Below, piece after piece: positions 34,499 to 44,079 of a stretch of 64,000 nucleotides of DNA; the first letter of the stretch is position 1; every line of letters starts with the position of its first letter. The stretch spans positions 682,001 through 746,000 of the forward strand of contig NZ_JBDQQR010000001.1 in NCBI RefSeq assembly GCF_039888675.1, read 5' to 3'. Origin of the DNA: Mesorhizobium sp. CAU 1732. Its GTDB lineage: Bacteria > Pseudomonadota > Alphaproteobacteria > Rhizobiales > Rhizobiaceae. The position numbers and the translations under genes are program-made. The notes under the pieces were generated by a model. The model ran no database searches. It worked only from the letters and a program-made list of their open reading frames with translations, and was not told the DNA's origin.

Positions 34499-35491
34499 AT
34501 GAGCCAGTACGACGTGCTTTGCATCGGCAATGCCATCGTGGACATCATTGCCCGTTGCGACGAAGCCTTCCTGTCCGAGAACGGCATCATCAAGGGTGCG
34601 ATGAACCTAATCGACGCAGAGCGCGCGGAACTGCTCTACAGCCGCATGGGCCCCGCGATCGAGGCTTCGGGCGGCAGTGCCGGCAACACGGCGGCGGGCG
34701 TGGCGAGCTTCGGCGGCCGCGTGGCCTTCTTCGGCAAGGTGTCGAGCGACCATCTCGGCGGCATCTACACGCATGACATCCGCGCGCAGGGCGTCGCCTT
34801 CGACACCGCGCCGCTGGCCAGCGAGCCGCCGACCGCACGCTCGATGATCTTCGTCACGCCCGATGGCGAGCGCTCGATGAACACCTATCTCGGCGCCTGC
34901 GTCGAGCTTGGGCCCGAAGACGTCGAGGAGCACAAGGCGCAGGGTGCGAAAGTCACCTATTTTGAAGGCTATCTGTGGGATCCGCCCCGCGCGAAAGAGG
35001 CCATCCGCCTGACGGCGCAGCATGCCCACGCCGCCGGGCGCGAGGTCTCGATGACGCTGTCGGACTCCTTCTGCGTCGATCGCTACCGCGACGAGTTCCT
35101 CGAGCTCATGCGCTCGGGCACGGTCGATATCGTCTTCGCGAACGAAAGCGAGTTGAAGGCGCTCTACCAGACCTCGTCGTTCGAGGCGGGATTGGAGGCG
35201 ATCCGCAAGGATTGCAAGCTCGCAGCCGTCACGCGCTCGGAGCATGGCTCCGTCGTCGTTCGCGGCGACGAGACAGTCGCCGTCGACGCGATCGAGATTG
35301 CCGAACTGGTCGATACGACCGGCGCCGGCGACCTCTACGCGGCGGGTTTCCTCCATGGCTACACCACGGGTCGCAGCCTCGCCGATTGCGGCAGGCTCGG
35401 ATCGCTCGCCGCTGGTCTCGTCATCCAGCAGGTCGGGCCGCGCCCGCGCCAGAACCTTGCCGACGAGGCGCGCCAGCACGGTCTCGTCTGA
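34499..35491 (+). CDS. PfkB-family carbohydrate kinase, probable adenosine kinase
   Basis: A 330-residue ribokinase-fold kinase. Rhizobial members of this clade are annotated as adenosine kinase, which would phosphorylate adenosine to AMP. Features: CIGNAIVDIIARCDEAFL at the N-terminus, GGSAGNTAAGVASFGG, FANESELKAL (NxxE-like magnesium motif) and DTTGAGDLYAAGFLHGYT (about 275-292) with the catalytic Asp. Start ATG at 34499 has GGAG 8 nt upstream. It stands alone and converges with the TRIC channel gene. Substrate assignment is by family resemblance only. Confidence 0.82.
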   Translation: MSQYDVLCIGNAIVDIIARCDEAFLSENGIIKGAMNLIDAERAELLYSRMGPAIEASGGSAGNTAAGVASFGGRVAFFGKVSSDHLGGIYTHDIRAQGVAFDTAPLASEPPTARSMIFVTPDGERSMNTYLGACVELGPEDVEEHKAQGAKVTYFEGYLWDPPRAKEAIRLTAQHAHAAGREVSMTLSDSFCVDRYRDEFLELMRSGTVDIVFANESELKALYQTSSFEAGLEAIRKDCKLAAVTRSEHGSVVVRGDETVAVDAIEIAELVDTTGAGDLYAAGFLHGYTTGRSLADCGRLGSLAAGLVIQQVGPRPRQNLADEARQHGLV

Positions 35492-35505
35492 CTATCGGGG
35501 CAGTA

Positions 35506-36138
35506 TCACGGAATGTCTTCGGGCTTGCGGCCGGGCCGGCTGCGATAGGGCGGAAACGACCAGCCGTAGCGCAATGCGCCGCCGCGTATGGCGAAGGCGG
35601 TCAGGAAGGCCGGCACGGAGGCCGCGAGGGGATGCAGGCCGGCGATGTAGAGCAGAACGAACACGACCGCGCCCGCCATCGCCGCAGTGACGTAAATTTC
35701 GGGCCGAAGCAGCACGGACGGCTCGCCTGCAAGCTGGTCGCGCAAGATGCCGCCAAACGTGGCGGTGAGCACGCCCATCACGACCGCGATAAAGCCGGAT
35801 CCGGTTACGATCAGTCCCTTCCACGCGCCGAACACGCAATAGGCGGCAAGCCCGATCGCATCGAGCCACAGGAGCGCCTTGTAGCGCGACTCGATAAGAT
35901 GCGCGGTGAAATAGACGATGATCGCCACCGCGCCGCAGACGATGAGATAGTCGTGGTTCTGCACCCAGAAGACCGGAACGCCGAGGATCAGGTCGCGGAA
36001 CGTGCCGCCGCCGATGGCCGTGACGCTCGCGAGAAACAGGCAGCCGATGATGTCGAGCTGTTTGCGGGAGGCGGCGAGTGCGCCTGTCGCCGCGAAGACC
36101 GCAACGCCGGCATAGTCGATGAAGATGATCTGGTCCAT
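35506..36138 (-). CDS. TRIC (UPF0126) family cation channel-like protein
   Basis: A 210-residue integral membrane protein with seven hydrophobic segments and two related repeats. Each repeat has the conserved glycine/arginine motif: IGGGTFRDLILGVPVFW (about 42-58) and FGGILRDQLAGEPSVL (about 130-145). Bacterial homologues of TRIC form monovalent-cation channels; YadS of E. coli is related. The physiological role here is unknown. GGGAGG lies 5 nt upstream of the ATG at 36138. It stands between the convergent PfkB kinase and the GNAT gene. Confidence 0.87.
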   Translation of the reverse strand: MDQIIFIDYAGVAVFAATGALAASRKQLDIIGCLFLASVTAIGGGTFRDLILGVPVFWVQNHDYLIVCGAVAIIVYFTAHLIESRYKALLWLDAIGLAAYCVFGAWKGLIVTGSGFIAVVMGVLTATFGGILRDQLAGEPSVLLRPEIYVTAAMAGAVVFVLLYIAGLHPLAASVPAFLTAFAIRGGALRYGWSFPPYRSRPGRKPEDIP

Positions 36139-36201
36139 GGCGGCCTCCCGCGCTCAGCAATAGCGGAAGGCTCTGGGCTCGGGAAGATCAGGCGCGACAG
36201 G

Positions 36202-36699
36202 TCAGTCGGGAAACGTTTCCATTTGCGTCAGATAGGGCTGGAAGCCTGCCTTCGTGTAGAGCGGGATCGCGGCCGGGCTGTCGTTCGTATCGGTGTGAAG
36301 CCACAGGCGCGCGGGCGCGTGCAACCAGATTGCACGAAGCGCCTGATCGAGAAAGAATTTGCCGAGACCTCGACCATGCGCAGTCGAAACGAGCCCGAAA
36401 TGGACGAGCTCGACATCCGGCGTGCCCACTTCGACGAATTCGGCGAGGCCGATCGCCACGTCATTCTGCCTTAGAACGTGCAGATGGGTTGATGACTGCG
36501 ACAGCAGTTCGGCAAGCGCATCTTGCGGCATACGCAGCCGGGAATCCCATTGGAGCGCCGCGCCGATCGCTGAATAGAGCGCCAGATAGTCGTCGTTCGC
36601 CAGGATTTCCCGCGCCGTCGTCACCTGCACCGCCGGCAGCGGCTGCGGCAGAGATGACGGCGGCGCCGTCATCTCCAGATAGGTGACCATCAAATCCAT
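36202..36699 (-). CDS. GNAT-family N-acetyltransferase
   Basis: A 165-residue acetyl-CoA-dependent acetyltransferase of unknown substrate. The acetyl-CoA-binding motif is HFGLVSTAHGRGLGKFFLDQ (about residues 99-118, R/Q-x-x-G-x-G/A form), and the C-terminal beta-bulge region is AAIPLYTKAGFQPY. It begins 11 nt after the grpE stop with a poor ribosome-binding site, so translation is probably coupled to grpE. The frequent placement of such GNATs after grpE is not functionally explained. Confidence 0.85.
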   Translation of the reverse strand: MDLMVTYLEMTAPPSSLPQPLPAVQVTTAREILANDDYLALYSAIGAALQWDSRLRMPQDALAELLSQSSTHLHVLRQNDVAIGLAEFVEVGTPDVELVHFGLVSTAHGRGLGKFFLDQALRAIWLHAPARLWLHTDTNDSPAAIPLYTKAGFQPYLTQMETFPD

Positions 36700-36710
36700 A
36701 TGGACGCCGA

Positions 36711-37370
36711 TCAGGCGTCTTTTTCGGCCTGAGCGTTGGGCGGGCCTGGCTCGACCGGTTCAGGGGCTGCCTGCTTGGGGCCGCCCTTGGCGACGCCGAC
36801 CATTGCGGGGCGCAGCACGCGCTCGCCGATGACGTAGCCGGTCTGCACGACCTGGATGACCGAGTTGTTCGGCACGTCCGGGTTCGGCACTTCGAACATC
36901 GCCTGATGGAAATGCGGATCGAATTTTTCGCCCTGCGGATCGAGCTTCTTCACACCATGGCGTTCGAGAGCCGAAAGCATCGCACGCTCGGTGATGTCGA
37001 CGCCTTCGATAAGCGCCTTGAAGCCGGCATCGCCGCTGTCCTTGGCTTCCGCGGGAATTGCGTCGAGTGCGCGGCGCAGATTGTCGGACACCTGCAGCAT
37101 GTCACGCGCGAAATTCGCGATCGCATAGGCCTTCGCGTCCTGAACGTCGCGCTGGGTGCGCCGACGCAGATTCTCCATTTCGGCCGCGGCACGCAGCGCG
37201 CGATCCTTCAGCTCCTCGTTTTCCTTGACGAGCCGCACGACCGCTTCATAGTCGGCGTCCTGCGCTTCGGTCTCTGCCTGGAAATCCTCGCCGGTCGCTG
37301 CCATCTCGGCATATTCGGACTTCGCCGTGGTCTGTTCGGGCGCGCGTTCGTCTTTTGGCTGTTCGCTCAT
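36711..37370 (-). CDS. grpE: Nucleotide exchange factor GrpE
   Basis: GrpE releases ADP from DnaK. The 219-residue protein has an acidic disordered N-terminus (about 1-45), a long dimerising coiled coil (about 46-110: [20 protein letters not shown]) and the C-terminal beta-wing domain with [20 protein letters not shown] and [17 protein letters not shown]. The Pro/Ala-rich tail is common in rhizobia. It is downstream of hrcA by 118 bp, with its own heat-shock-type promoter in that gap, and upstream of a GNAT gene. Confidence 0.96.
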   Translation of the reverse strand: MSEQPKDERAPEQTTAKSEYAEMAATGEDFQAETEAQDADYEAVVRLVKENEELKDRALRAAAEMENLRRRTQRDVQDAKAYAIANFARDMLQVSDNLRRALDAIPAEAKDSGDAGFKALIEGVDITERAMLSALERHGVKKLDPQGEKFDPHFHQAMFEVPNPDVPNNSVIQVVQTGYVIGERVLRPAMVGVAKGGPKQAAPEPVEPGPPNAQAEKDA

Positions 37371-37413
37371 CGCTCGATTCCGTCTTTAGAATGGTTCTTG
37401 AAACTTGCGCCCG

Positions 37414-37442
37414 ATATCGAGGTTCGGGGCGTGAAAATCAAG
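37414..37442 (-). promoter_or_regulatory. Predicted RpoH-type promoter of grpE
   Basis: On the minus strand CTTGAT (37442-37437), a 17-nt spacer and CGATAT (37419-37414) followed by C, about 44 bp before the grpE start. It shares spacing and the CNATATC -10 with the hsp20 promoter. No CIRCE repeat is seen here, so grpE is more likely under RpoH than HrcA control. Confidence 0.45.
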
Positions 37443-37488
37443 AGGCGGATGGGGAATCGGTTCCTATGTCCCGATGCGCAGGGATGCG

Positions 37489-38559
37489 TCAGCGAAGCAT
37501 CCGGCTGATGATCTGCGCGGTGTAGTCGACCATTGGCACGATCCGGGCATAGTTCAGCCGCGTGGGTCCGATGACGCCCAGCGCGCCGATGACGCGCGAA
37601 TCCTTGTCGCGATAGGGCGCCACGACCAGCGACGAGCCGGACAGCGAAAACAGCTTGTTCTCCGAGCCGATGAAGATGCGCACGCCTGAGCCTTCCTCGG
37701 TGAGGTCGAGGAGCTGGATCATGCCTTCCTTGGTCTCGAGGTCGTCGAAGAGATGGCGCAAAAGGTCGAGATCGGCCTGTGCCGTGATGTTTTCGAGCAG
37801 ATTCGCACGGCCGCGCACGATCAGGCGCGAGGGCATGTCGGCGCTGGTCCCGGCCCAGACCGCGAGGCCTCGCTCGACCAGATCCTGGGACAGCGTATCG
37901 AGCGCCGCGCGCGTCTCGTCCTTGAGGCGCGCGATCTCGATCTTGGCCTCTGCAAGCGTTCGACCGCGAATATGCGCGTTGAGGAAGTTCGAGGCCTCGT
38001 GAAGCTGCGAGGCGGTGACGCCGGCTGGCAGGTCGACCACGCGGTTTTCCACGTCGCCATTCTGCGACACCATGACGGTAAGCGCCTTGGTCGGCTCAAG
38101 CTGGATGAACTCTATGTGCTTGAGCGGCACTTCGCTCTTGGCAGCGACCACCAGGCCCGCGCCGCGCGACATGCCGGACAGCATCTGGCTTGCCTCGGTC
38201 AGCATGTGTTCGAGCGTGGCGCCGCTTCCCGACGCCTTGACCTGCGCCTCGATCGAGCGCTGCTCCTCCTCGGAGAGGTCGCCCAGTTCCATGAACGCAT
38301 CCACGAAAAAGCGCAGCCCGATCTGTGTCGGCAGCCGGCCGGCGGATATATGCGGGGCGTAGATGAGGCCGAGCTGTTCCAGATCGCTCATCACGTTGCG
38401 GACCGTGGCGGGCGAGAGCGCACCCGGAAGCAGACGCGACAGGTTGCGCGACCCGACGGGTTCGCCGTCGCGCAGGTAGGAATCCACGATCAGCCTGAAA
38501 ATATCGCGTGAGCGCGAATCCAGCGATTGGAGGTGTGGGTCGATCAAGGGACGTGTCAT
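37489..38559 (-). CDS. hrcA: Heat-inducible transcription repressor HrcA
   Basis: HrcA represses groESL or dnaK operons at CIRCE sites, with GroEL as its folding partner. The 356-residue protein has an N-terminal winged helix (about 10-90: [37 protein letters not shown]), a GAF-like central domain and the C-terminal dimerisation part ([20 protein letters not shown]). Start ATG at 38559. The hrcA-grpE order and the divergent rph match many alphaproteobacteria. No CIRCE element is visible in its own upstream gap. Confidence 0.96.
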   Translation of the reverse strand: MTRPLIDPHLQSLDSRSRDIFRLIVDSYLRDGEPVGSRNLSRLLPGALSPATVRNVMSDLEQLGLIYAPHISAGRLPTQIGLRFFVDAFMELGDLSEEEQRSIEAQVKASGSGATLEHMLTEASQMLSGMSRGAGLVVAAKSEVPLKHIEFIQLEPTKALTVMVSQNGDVENRVVDLPAGVTASQLHEASNFLNAHIRGRTLAEAKIEIARLKDETRAALDTLSQDLVERGLAVWAGTSADMPSRLIVRGRANLLENITAQADLDLLRHLFDDLETKEGMIQLLDLTEEGSGVRIFIGSENKLFSLSGSSLVVAPYRDKDSRVIGALGVIGPTRLNYARIVPMVDYTAQIISRMLR

Positions 38560-38583
38560 GGGCTGTTAGCCTCGTTCAGGTGG

Positions 38584-38611
38584 AATATAGACGTCACTGA
38601 CCGTGACGCAA
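38584..38611 (-). promoter_or_regulatory. Predicted sigma-70-type promoter of hrcA
   Basis: On the minus strand TTGCGT (38611-38606), a 16-nt spacer and TATATT (38589-38584), about 25 bp before the hrcA ATG. The 148-bp gap also serves the divergent rph gene. Confidence 0.45.
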
Positions 38612-38707
38612 CGGCTGGCAAAACGAGCCTGTGGAGCCTTTTCCTTTGCGTCGCGCGCAACGCGCGGCTACAAGCCCCCGCACATCGACAAGGACCGGAA
38701 AAGAACC

Positions 38708-39424
38708 ATGCGGCCATCAAAGCGCCAGCCCGACGAAATGCGGGCAATATCCTTCGAACGCGGCGTATCCAAGCACGCCGAGGGCTCCTGCCTCGTCAAA
38801 TTCGGCGATACGCATGTGCTCTGCACGGCAAGCCTTGAGGAAAAGGTGCCCGGCTGGATGCGCAATACCGGCAAGGGCTGGGTCACCGCCGAATACGGCA
38901 TGCTGCCGCGCTCGACGGGCGATCGCATGCGCCGCGAGGCGTCGTCCGGCAAGCAGGGTGGTCGCACGCTCGAAATCCAGCGCCTGATCGGGCGCTCGCT
39001 GCGCGCGGTCATCGATTTGCAGGCGCTGGGCGAGATGCAGATCACGGTCGACTGCGACGTGATCCAGGCCGATGGCGGCACCCGCACGGCGTCGATCACC
39101 GGCGGTTTCGTGGCGCTTCATGAGTGCCTGAAGTGGATGGAAGCCCGCCAGATGGTGAGCGTGAACAAGGTCCTGAAGGACCATGTCGCCGCCATCTCCT
39201 GCGGCATTCACGATGGGGTTCCGGTCATCGATCTCGATTATATCGAGGATTCGTCGGCCGGCACGGACGCCAATTTCGTCATGACGGGCAGAGGCGGCAT
39301 CGTCGAGGTGCAGGGCACGGCCGAGGGCGAACCCTTCAGCCAGGAAGAGTTCGACGCCCTGATGTCGCTCGCCAAGGCCGGCATCGCCCGTCTGGTCAAC
39401 CTCCAGAAAATGGCGATCGCGTAA
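38708..39424 (+). CDS. rph: Ribonuclease PH
   Basis: RNase PH is a phosphate-dependent 3'-5' exonuclease that trims tRNA 3' ends. The 238-residue length is exact. Start ATG at 38708 ([19 protein letters not shown]) is chosen over upstream in-frame codons that give no family match. Conserved segments: [55 protein letters not shown] and [18 protein letters not shown] with the catalytic Asp. It starts the run rph, VOC, rdgB, hemW, whose members are packed with overlaps or very short gaps. Confidence 0.96.
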   Translation: MRPSKRQPDEMRAISFERGVSKHAEGSCLVKFGDTHVLCTASLEEKVPGWMRNTGKGWVTAEYGMLPRSTGDRMRREASSGKQGGRTLEIQRLIGRSLRAVIDLQALGEMQITVDCDVIQADGGTRTASITGGFVALHECLKWMEARQMVSVNKVLKDHVAAISCGIHDGVPVIDLDYIEDSSAGTDANFVMTGRGGIVEVQGTAEGEPFSQEEFDALMSLAKAGIARLVNLQKMAIA

Positions 39425-39430
39425 CACCAG

Positions 39431-39841
39431 ATGACTCCGTCAGGCATTCTCGAATCTGCTCTCTACGTCGACGATCTCGACGCGGCGGAGGCCTTCTATG
39501 CCGAGGTGATGGGGTTGCGGCAGATCGCCAAGGTCGACGGCCGTCACGTCTTCTTCGCATGTGGCGAGGGTGTGTTGCTGATCTTCGATGCGGAGCAGAC
39601 GATCCATCCGCCGAAGCCGGATGCGAAGCTTCCCGTGCCGCCGCACGGAACGACAGGCCCCGGCCATCTCTGCTTCCGGGCAACCGAAGCGGAGATCGCC
39701 GACTGGACAGTGCGCCTTGAAGTGCATGGCGTCGCCATCGAAGCCGATTTCGAATGGCCGCAGGGTGGCAGGTCGATCTATTTCCGCGATCCGGCAGGCA
39801 ACTCGCTGGAGATCGCCAATCCAAAGATTTGGGGACTGTGA
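39431..39841 (+). CDS. VOC (glyoxalase/bleomycin-resistance) superfamily protein
   Basis: A 136-residue single-domain vicinal-oxygen-chelate protein. It has paired beta-alpha-beta-beta-beta modules: [21 protein letters not shown] at the N-terminus, and the metal-ligand-like His in [13 protein letters not shown] and Glu in [19 protein letters not shown]-type IYFRDPAGN near the C-terminus is typical. The function is open: glyoxalase-like, dioxygenase-like or fosfomycin/bleomycin-resistance-like. Six nt after rph and overlapping rdgB by 1 nt (TGATG), it is part of the rph-hemW operon. Confidence 0.85.
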   Translation: MTPSGILESALYVDDLDAAEAFYAEVMGLRQIAKVDGRHVFFACGEGVLLIFDAEQTIHPPKPDAKLPVPPHGTTGPGHLCFRATEAEIADWTVRLEVHGVAIEADFEWPQGGRSIYFRDPAGNSLEIANPKIWGL

Positions 39842-40488
39842 TGCGCCAGCTCGAAGACAGGAAGATCGTCGTCGCGAGCCACAACAAGGGCAAGCTGGCC
39901 GAGTTCGCCGATCTGATCGCGCCGTTCGGCTTCGAGGCAAAGTCGGCTGCCGACTATGGCTTGCCGGAACCCGAAGAGACGGGAATGACGTTCGAGGAGA
40001 ACGCCTACATCAAGGCGTTGGCCGCCGCCTCGGCCACCGGTCTGCCCGCATTGTCGGACGATAGCGGCCTCATGGTGGACGCTCTCGACGGCGCGCCGGG
40101 TGTCTACACCGCGGACTGGGCGACGCTTGAGGATGGCACCCGCGACTTCGCCATGGCGATGCGCGTAACGGAAGAAAAGATGGCCGAGAAGGGTGCGCTG
40201 GCAAACGACCGCCGCACCGGTCGTTTCGTTTCCGTGATCTGTCTCGCCTGGCCGGATGGCCACGCGGAATATTTTCGCGGCGAAATCGACGGGCACCTCG
40301 TCTGGCCGCCGCGCGGCGAAAAAGGTTTCGGCTACGACCCGATGTTCCAGCCCGAAGGCTTCGATGTGACCTTTGGCGAGATGAACGCTGACGAGAAGCA
40401 TGGTTGGAAGCCGGGTGACGCGACGGCGCTGTCACACCGGGCGCGCGCGTTCCAGAAGTTCGCCCGCGCCATGCTGGGTTCGGCATGA
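39841..40488 (+). CDS. rdgB: XTP/dITP pyrophosphatase RdgB
   Basis: RdgB (HAM1 family) hydrolyses non-canonical purine nucleotides such as ITP, dITP and XTP to prevent their incorporation. The 215-residue protein starts at ATG 39841. It has [17 protein letters not shown] (substrate-binding SHNxGK), [33 protein letters not shown] (catalytic Asp), [12 protein letters not shown] and [10 protein letters not shown]. Start and stop overlap neighbours by 1 and 4 nt. Linkage of rph, rdgB and hemW is common in alphaproteobacteria. Confidence 0.96.
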   Translation: MRQLEDRKIVVASHNKGKLAEFADLIAPFGFEAKSAADYGLPEPEETGMTFEENAYIKALAAASATGLPALSDDSGLMVDALDGAPGVYTADWATLEDGTRDFAMAMRVTEEKMAEKGALANDRRTGRFVSVICLAWPDGHAEYFRGEIDGHLVWPPRGEKGFGYDPMFQPEGFDVTFGEMNADEKHGWKPGDATALSHRARAFQKFARAMLGSA

Positions 40489-41645
40489 TCGAAAGCGAAC
40501 GTCAGCCGGGCTTCGGCGTTTATGTCCACTGGCCGTTCTGCGCGGCCAAATGCCCGTATTGCGACTTCAACAGCCATGTCCGGCACCAGCCGGTCGATCA
40601 GGAACGCTTCGCGGCGGCGTTCAAGGCCGAGATGGCGACGATGCGCGCGCGCACCGGTCCGCGCACGGTGACGTCGATCTTCCTCGGCGGCGGTACGCCC
40701 TCGCTGATGAAGCCGGAGACGGTCGGCGCCGTTCTCGACGCCATTGCCGAAAACTGGACGGTGCCGTCCGGCATCGAGGTGACGCTTGAGGCGAACCCGT
40801 CCTCGGTCGAAGCGTCGCGCTTTCGCGGATACCGCGATGCGGGCGTGAACCGCGTATCGCTGGGCGTACAGGCGCTCAATGACCAGGATTTGCGGTTTCT
40901 GGGGCGGCTCCACAACGTCGAGCAGGCGCTTCACGCGATCCGGCTGGCGCGCGAGACGTTTCCGCGCCTGTCCTTTGACCTGATCTATGCGCGTCCCGGC
41001 CAGACACTCGAAGCCTGGGAACAGGAGCTTGAGGCAGCGATCGGCCATGCCGCCGATCACCTCTCGCTCTATCAACTCACGATCGAGGAAGGCACGCGCT
41101 TCCATGCGCTGCATGCGGCAGGCAAGTTCCAGATGCCGGACCCTGATCTGGCAGCCGATCTCTACCGCGTCACGCAGGAGGTGACGGCCGCGCGCGGTCT
41201 CCCCGCCTACGAGATTTCCAACCACGCAAGGCCGGGTGCCGAAAGCCGCCACAACCTCGTCTACTGGCGCTACGGCGAGTATGTCGGCGTCGGGCCGGGT
41301 GCGCATGGCCGCTTCCTCGAAGACGGCCGGCGTATCGTTACCTTCACGGAGAAGATGCCGGAAACCTGGGTGAACCTCGTCGAGGCGAAAGGGCACGGCG
41401 TTATCGGTGGCGAGGTACTGACGCGTTCGGAAGAAGCCGACGAATTTCTGCTGATGGGGCTGCGGCTGACGGAGGGCATCGACCTCGCGCGCTACGAGCA
41501 GTTGTCGGGCCGGCCGCTCTCGTCGCGCCGCATTGCGACGCTGCAGGAGGAAAGTCTCGTCGCGCCGATCGGCAATTCGCGTTTGCGCGCCACCGCGGCA
41601 GGCATGATCGTGCTCGACGCGGTGGTCGCAGACCTCGCTCGCTAG
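40485..41645 (+). CDS. hemW: Radical SAM heme chaperone HemW
   Basis: HemW is a radical-SAM-fold protein that binds heme and inserts it into respiratory proteins; it was long annotated as HemN-like coproporphyrinogen oxidase. The 386-residue protein has the radical SAM cluster motif C19-x3-C23-x2-C26 in [17 protein letters not shown] and lacks the fourth nearby cysteine of true Hem[12 protein letters not shown] and the HemN C-terminal domain ([14 protein letters not shown]) follow. ATG at 40485 overlaps the rdgB stop by 4 nt. A RIME-like repeat begins on its last base. Confidence 0.93.
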   Translation: MIESERQPGFGVYVHWPFCAAKCPYCDFNSHVRHQPVDQERFAAAFKAEMATMRARTGPRTVTSIFLGGGTPSLMKPETVGAVLDAIAENWTVPSGIEVTLEANPSSVEASRFRGYRDAGVNRVSLGVQALNDQDLRFLGRLHNVEQALHAIRLARETFPRLSFDLIYARPGQTLEAWEQELEAAIGHAADHLSLYQLTIEEGTRFHALHAAGKFQMPDPDLAADLYRVTQEVTAARGLPAYEISNHARPGAESRHNLVYWRYGEYVGVGPGAHGRFLEDGRRIVTFTEKMPETWVNLVEAKGHGVIGGEVLTRSEEADEFLLMGLRLTEGIDLARYEQLSGRPLSSRRIATLQEESLVAPIGNSRLRATAAGMIVLDAVVADLAR

Positions 41646-41694
41646 AGCATCGGGCCGAAAAGTGGAATCCGGTTTTCGGGTTATTCCGATGCTC
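41645..41694. repeat. RIME-like palindromic intergenic repeat, copy 2 (50 bp)
   Basis: The same 50-bp palindrome as at 14736-14785: arms GAGCATCGG and CCGATGCTC, inner arms CCGAAAA and TTTTCGG. It abuts the hemW stop and lies in the convergent gap before the Rnk-like gene. The two copies differ at the outer base pair (G-C versus A-T) and at a few loop-proximal bases. It may double as a bidirectional terminator. Confidence 0.85.
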
Positions 41695-41706
41695 AAACAA
41701 GGCGAT

Positions 41707-42231
41707 CTAGGCAGCGGACGGACCTGGATCATCGTGGTCGTTTGCCGGTGATCTGAACGTGATGTCGGCGCTATGCACGAGCCGCAAGTGCGGGCGAGCA
41801 GGCCTGGGTCGTACGGCAGACAGGTGGCGTGCTTCGCGGTTGGCAGCTTCCGGCTGGTAGTGCACCTCCACGACCGAGAGGCTTCTGATCTTGCCATTCA
41901 GCATCAGGTCGAAACTCTCGCCCTCATCCAACCCTATGAGTGCGAGACCTCGCAACGAGGTCGCCGGCAGAACGAAGCCGACCGGACCGTAGGCCTCCTT
42001 GAGGCTGATGATGCGGATGTCGGCGGGACCTCCATCGATCCTGTAGGAGATGCGGCTGTCGAGCGTCACGATCGTCGGCGCGATGTCCTCGTTCGACCAG
42101 ATCGAGGCGGCGGCGAGCTTCTTGCGCAGCAAGTCGGCGAGGGGGTCGTCAGGATCGACGGATGTATGGAGCCACGTATCGAGGATGGAATGATCCTGAA
42201 TCGTCAGGCGGCAGGATGCGGTATGGGACAA
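41707..42231 (-). CDS. GreA/Rnk C-terminal-like protein (diverged Rnk paralogue)
   Basis: A 174-residue protein with a GreA/Rnk-type C-terminal FKBP-like fold. The segment SRISYRIDGGPADIRIISL, followed by GFVLPATSLRGLALIGLDEGESF, parallels the neighbouring Rnk protein (LTPIGAALIGLTEGQSI). It has a longer, Arg/Pro/His-rich C-terminal tail of about 45 residues absent from the paralogue. The start is TTG at 42231 with GGAG 8 nt upstream. It is downstream of rnk on the same strand, separated by a GC-rich hairpin. It probably contacts RNA polymerase, by analogy with Rnk. Confidence 0.75.
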   Translation of the reverse strand: MSHTASCRLTIQDHSILDTWLHTSVDPDDPLADLLRKKLAAASIWSNEDIAPTIVTLDSRISYRIDGGPADIRIISLKEAYGPVGFVLPATSLRGLALIGLDEGESFDLMLNGKIRSLSVVEVHYQPEAANREARHLSAVRPRPARPHLRLVHSADITFRSPANDHDDPGPSAA

Positions 42232-42273
42232 GTCTGATCTCCGGCAGGTGCATGGGGTCGCAATCCGTCGGCT

Positions 42274-42304
42274 CCCCCGGTCTGCGCGGCCGCAAAACCG
42301 GGGG
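42274..42304. terminator. GC-rich hairpin between the two Rnk-type genes
   Basis: CCCCCGGT (42274-42281) and ACCGGGGG (42297-42304) form an 8-bp perfect stem around a 15-nt loop that itself contains GCGGCCGC. It follows the rnk stop on the minus strand by about 70 nt and precedes the second gene by about 40 nt. It may terminate or attenuate. Confidence 0.5.
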
Positions 42305-42372
42305 TCAGAAGCATGCCATCAGCGATCCCGCACGAAGTGCCATGCGGCGCCCGATTGTCCGCCGGGGTTTGA

Positions 42373-42801
42373 TCATTCTCCGCTCGCCGCTGCTTTCGCT
42401 GTTTCCGGCGGCTTGACGGTTTCGATTGTCAGTTCGTGCTGATGGCCGTTACGATCCGTCCACGCGATCGACTGGCCCTCCGTCAGCCCGATCAGTGCTG
42501 CGCCGATAGGCGTCAGGATGGAGATGCGGCCGCTGGCGATGTCCGCATTGCCGGGAAAGACGAGCGTGACCGTCTTTGCGCCGTCGACGGCCGTGCTGAA
42601 CGTCACTTTCGAGCCCATCTGGATGATCGTGTCGCCAAGCTTTGCCTGGGGTTTGATCTTTGCGCGATCGAGTTCCGCCATCAGTTCGTCGGCCACTTCG
42701 GGAAAACGATCCGCCGCACCCGATGCAAGGAGGGCCAGCCGCTCATGATCGACATCTCCGATGACGATTGGCGGCTTGCGCTGTGATTTGGTGGTGCTCA
42801 T
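42373..42801 (-). CDS. rnk: Nucleoside diphosphate kinase regulator Rnk
   Basis: A 142-residue Rnk-family protein, related to GreA/GreB and able to bind RNA polymerase. The N-terminal coiled coil is short (DHERLALLASGAADRFPEVADELMAELDRAK), as in Rnk rather than GreA. The C-terminal domain has GDTIIQMGSKVTFS, VTLVFPGNADIASGRISI and LTPIGAALIGLTEGQSIAW. AAAGGA lies 8 nt upstream of the ATG. Named for its effect on nucleoside diphosphate kinase levels in Pseudomonas; the exact role in rhizobia is not set. Confidence 0.87.
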   Translation of the reverse strand: MSTTKSQRKPPIVIGDVDHERLALLASGAADRFPEVADELMAELDRAKIKPQAKLGDTIIQMGSKVTFSTAVDGAKTVTLVFPGNADIASGRISILTPIGAALIGLTEGQSIAWTDRNGHQHELTIETVKPPETAKAAASGE

Positions 42802-43158
42802 GTGAATAGTCCTTTGGGACGCAGCGACGGCGTGCCCTGTCTTTGATTGGAGTTGAACGGTGCGATGCGCCTTGCGATGAGGCTGTCGATCTCAGTCCGA
42901 GAATCGCCATGCCGTGCCCCGCGATCCGGGGCGCACGCGGCCGGACCGGGGGTCACTCTCCCGCGATCGGGCAGACCCTGTCGATGCTTGTGATGACTGA
43001 CGCGATGTTCATGGCCAGATAGTTGATGACTGTACGCGCCAAGTCAAGGTTGGCGAGACGTCGGTTCGCGGCTTCGTATGGGCGGCACGCCGTTTCCTTC
43101 CCCAACTTGCCGGTCCCATGCTTTGAAACACAGCCAAGCCGTGGCAAGGAGGGAGCGG
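42802..43158. other. 357-bp divergent gap between rnk and rsmI
   Basis: No gene is supported. Short open frames on both strands lack ribosome-binding sites or family resemblance. It must contain the promoters for rnk (minus) and rsmI-yraN (plus). I saw no strong inverted repeat. Confidence 0.5.
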
Positions 43159-44079
43159 ATGCGAATGGCGGGCACGATGGACGACAGACAGGACGGCAAT
43201 CGCGGGTATATGATCGGGCAGGCGGCCTTCGGCGCCCGCCCGCTGGAGCCTGCGCTCTACGTCGTCGCGACGCCGATCGGCAATCTGGGCGACATCACCA
43301 TTCGTGCGCTGGAAACGCTGGCCGCGGCGGACATCGTCGCCTGCGAGGACACGCGGGTGACGCGCGTTCTGCTGGATCGCTATGGCATCAAGCGGCGAAC
43401 CACCGCCTATCACGAGCACAATGCCGACGAGGCGGGGCCGCGTCTCGTCGAGGCGATCGCCTCGGGCCGCAGCGTGGCGCTGGTTTCCGATGCGGGAACG
43501 CCGCTTGTCTCCGACCCCGGCTACCGCCTCGTCGAACAGGCGATCGAGGCTGGCCTGCGCGTCGTGCCGATTCCCGGTGCGTCGGCACTTCTGGCGGCGC
43601 TGACGGCGTCCGGGCTTCCCTCCGACGCGTTCCTGTTCGCAGGCTTCCTGCCGTCGAAATCGGGCCAGCGCCGGACACGCCTGGAAGAGCTTCGCGCGGT
43701 TCCGGCGACGCTCGTCTTCTACGAATCGCCGCGCCGGCTCGACGAGTGTCTTGCGTCCATGGTCGAGGTACTGGGCGACCGCCCCGCAGCGATCGGGCGC
43801 GAACTGACGAAGACGTTCGAGGAGATGCGCCGCGCGCCGCTGTCGGCGCTCGCGGCGCACTATGCCGATGCCGATACGCCCAAGGGCGAGGTCGTGATCT
43901 GCGTCGGACCTCCGATCGCGCGCGAGATGGAGGCCGCCGAGGATATCGACGCGCTTCTGCTCTCGCTCGCAGAAGAAATGGGCTCGTCGCGTGCTGCGGG
44001 CGAGGCGGCCCGCATGACCGGAGGGCGCAAGGCCGACCTCTACCGGCGGCTCATGGACCTCAAGGCCGATGGCGACTAG
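43159..44079 (+). CDS. rsmI: 16S rRNA (cytidine-1402-2'-O)-methyltransferase RsmI
   Basis: RsmI methylates the ribose of C1402 in the ribosomal P site using SAM. The 306-residue protein starts at ATG 43159, 5 nt after AAGGAGG; the conserved part starts near residue 28 ([19 protein letters not shown]). It has the tetrapyrrole-methylase fold: [36 protein letters not shown] and [13 protein letters not shown]. The C-terminal HTH-like region ends in [15 protein letters not shown]. It overlaps yraN by 11 nt, a standard pairing. Confidence 0.95.
   Translation: MRMAGTMDDRQDGNRGYMIGQAAFGARPLEPALYVVATPIGNLGDITIRALETLAAADIVACEDTRVTRVLLDRYGIKRRTTAYHEHNADEAGPRLVEAIASGRSVALVSDAGTPLVSDPGYRLVEQAIEAGLRVVPIPGASALLAALTASGLPSDAFLFAGFLPSKSGQRRTRLEELRAVPATLVFYESPRRLDECLASMVEVLGDRPAAIGRELTKTFEEMRRAPLSALAAHYADADTPKGEVVICVGPPIAREMEAAEDIDALLLSLAEEMGSSRAAGEAARMTGGRKADLYRRLMDLKADGD

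Noticed and set aside
37371..38707. Search for a CIRCE operator near hrcA and grpE
   Set aside because: No TTAGCACTC-N9-GAGTGCTAA-like repeat was found in either gap.
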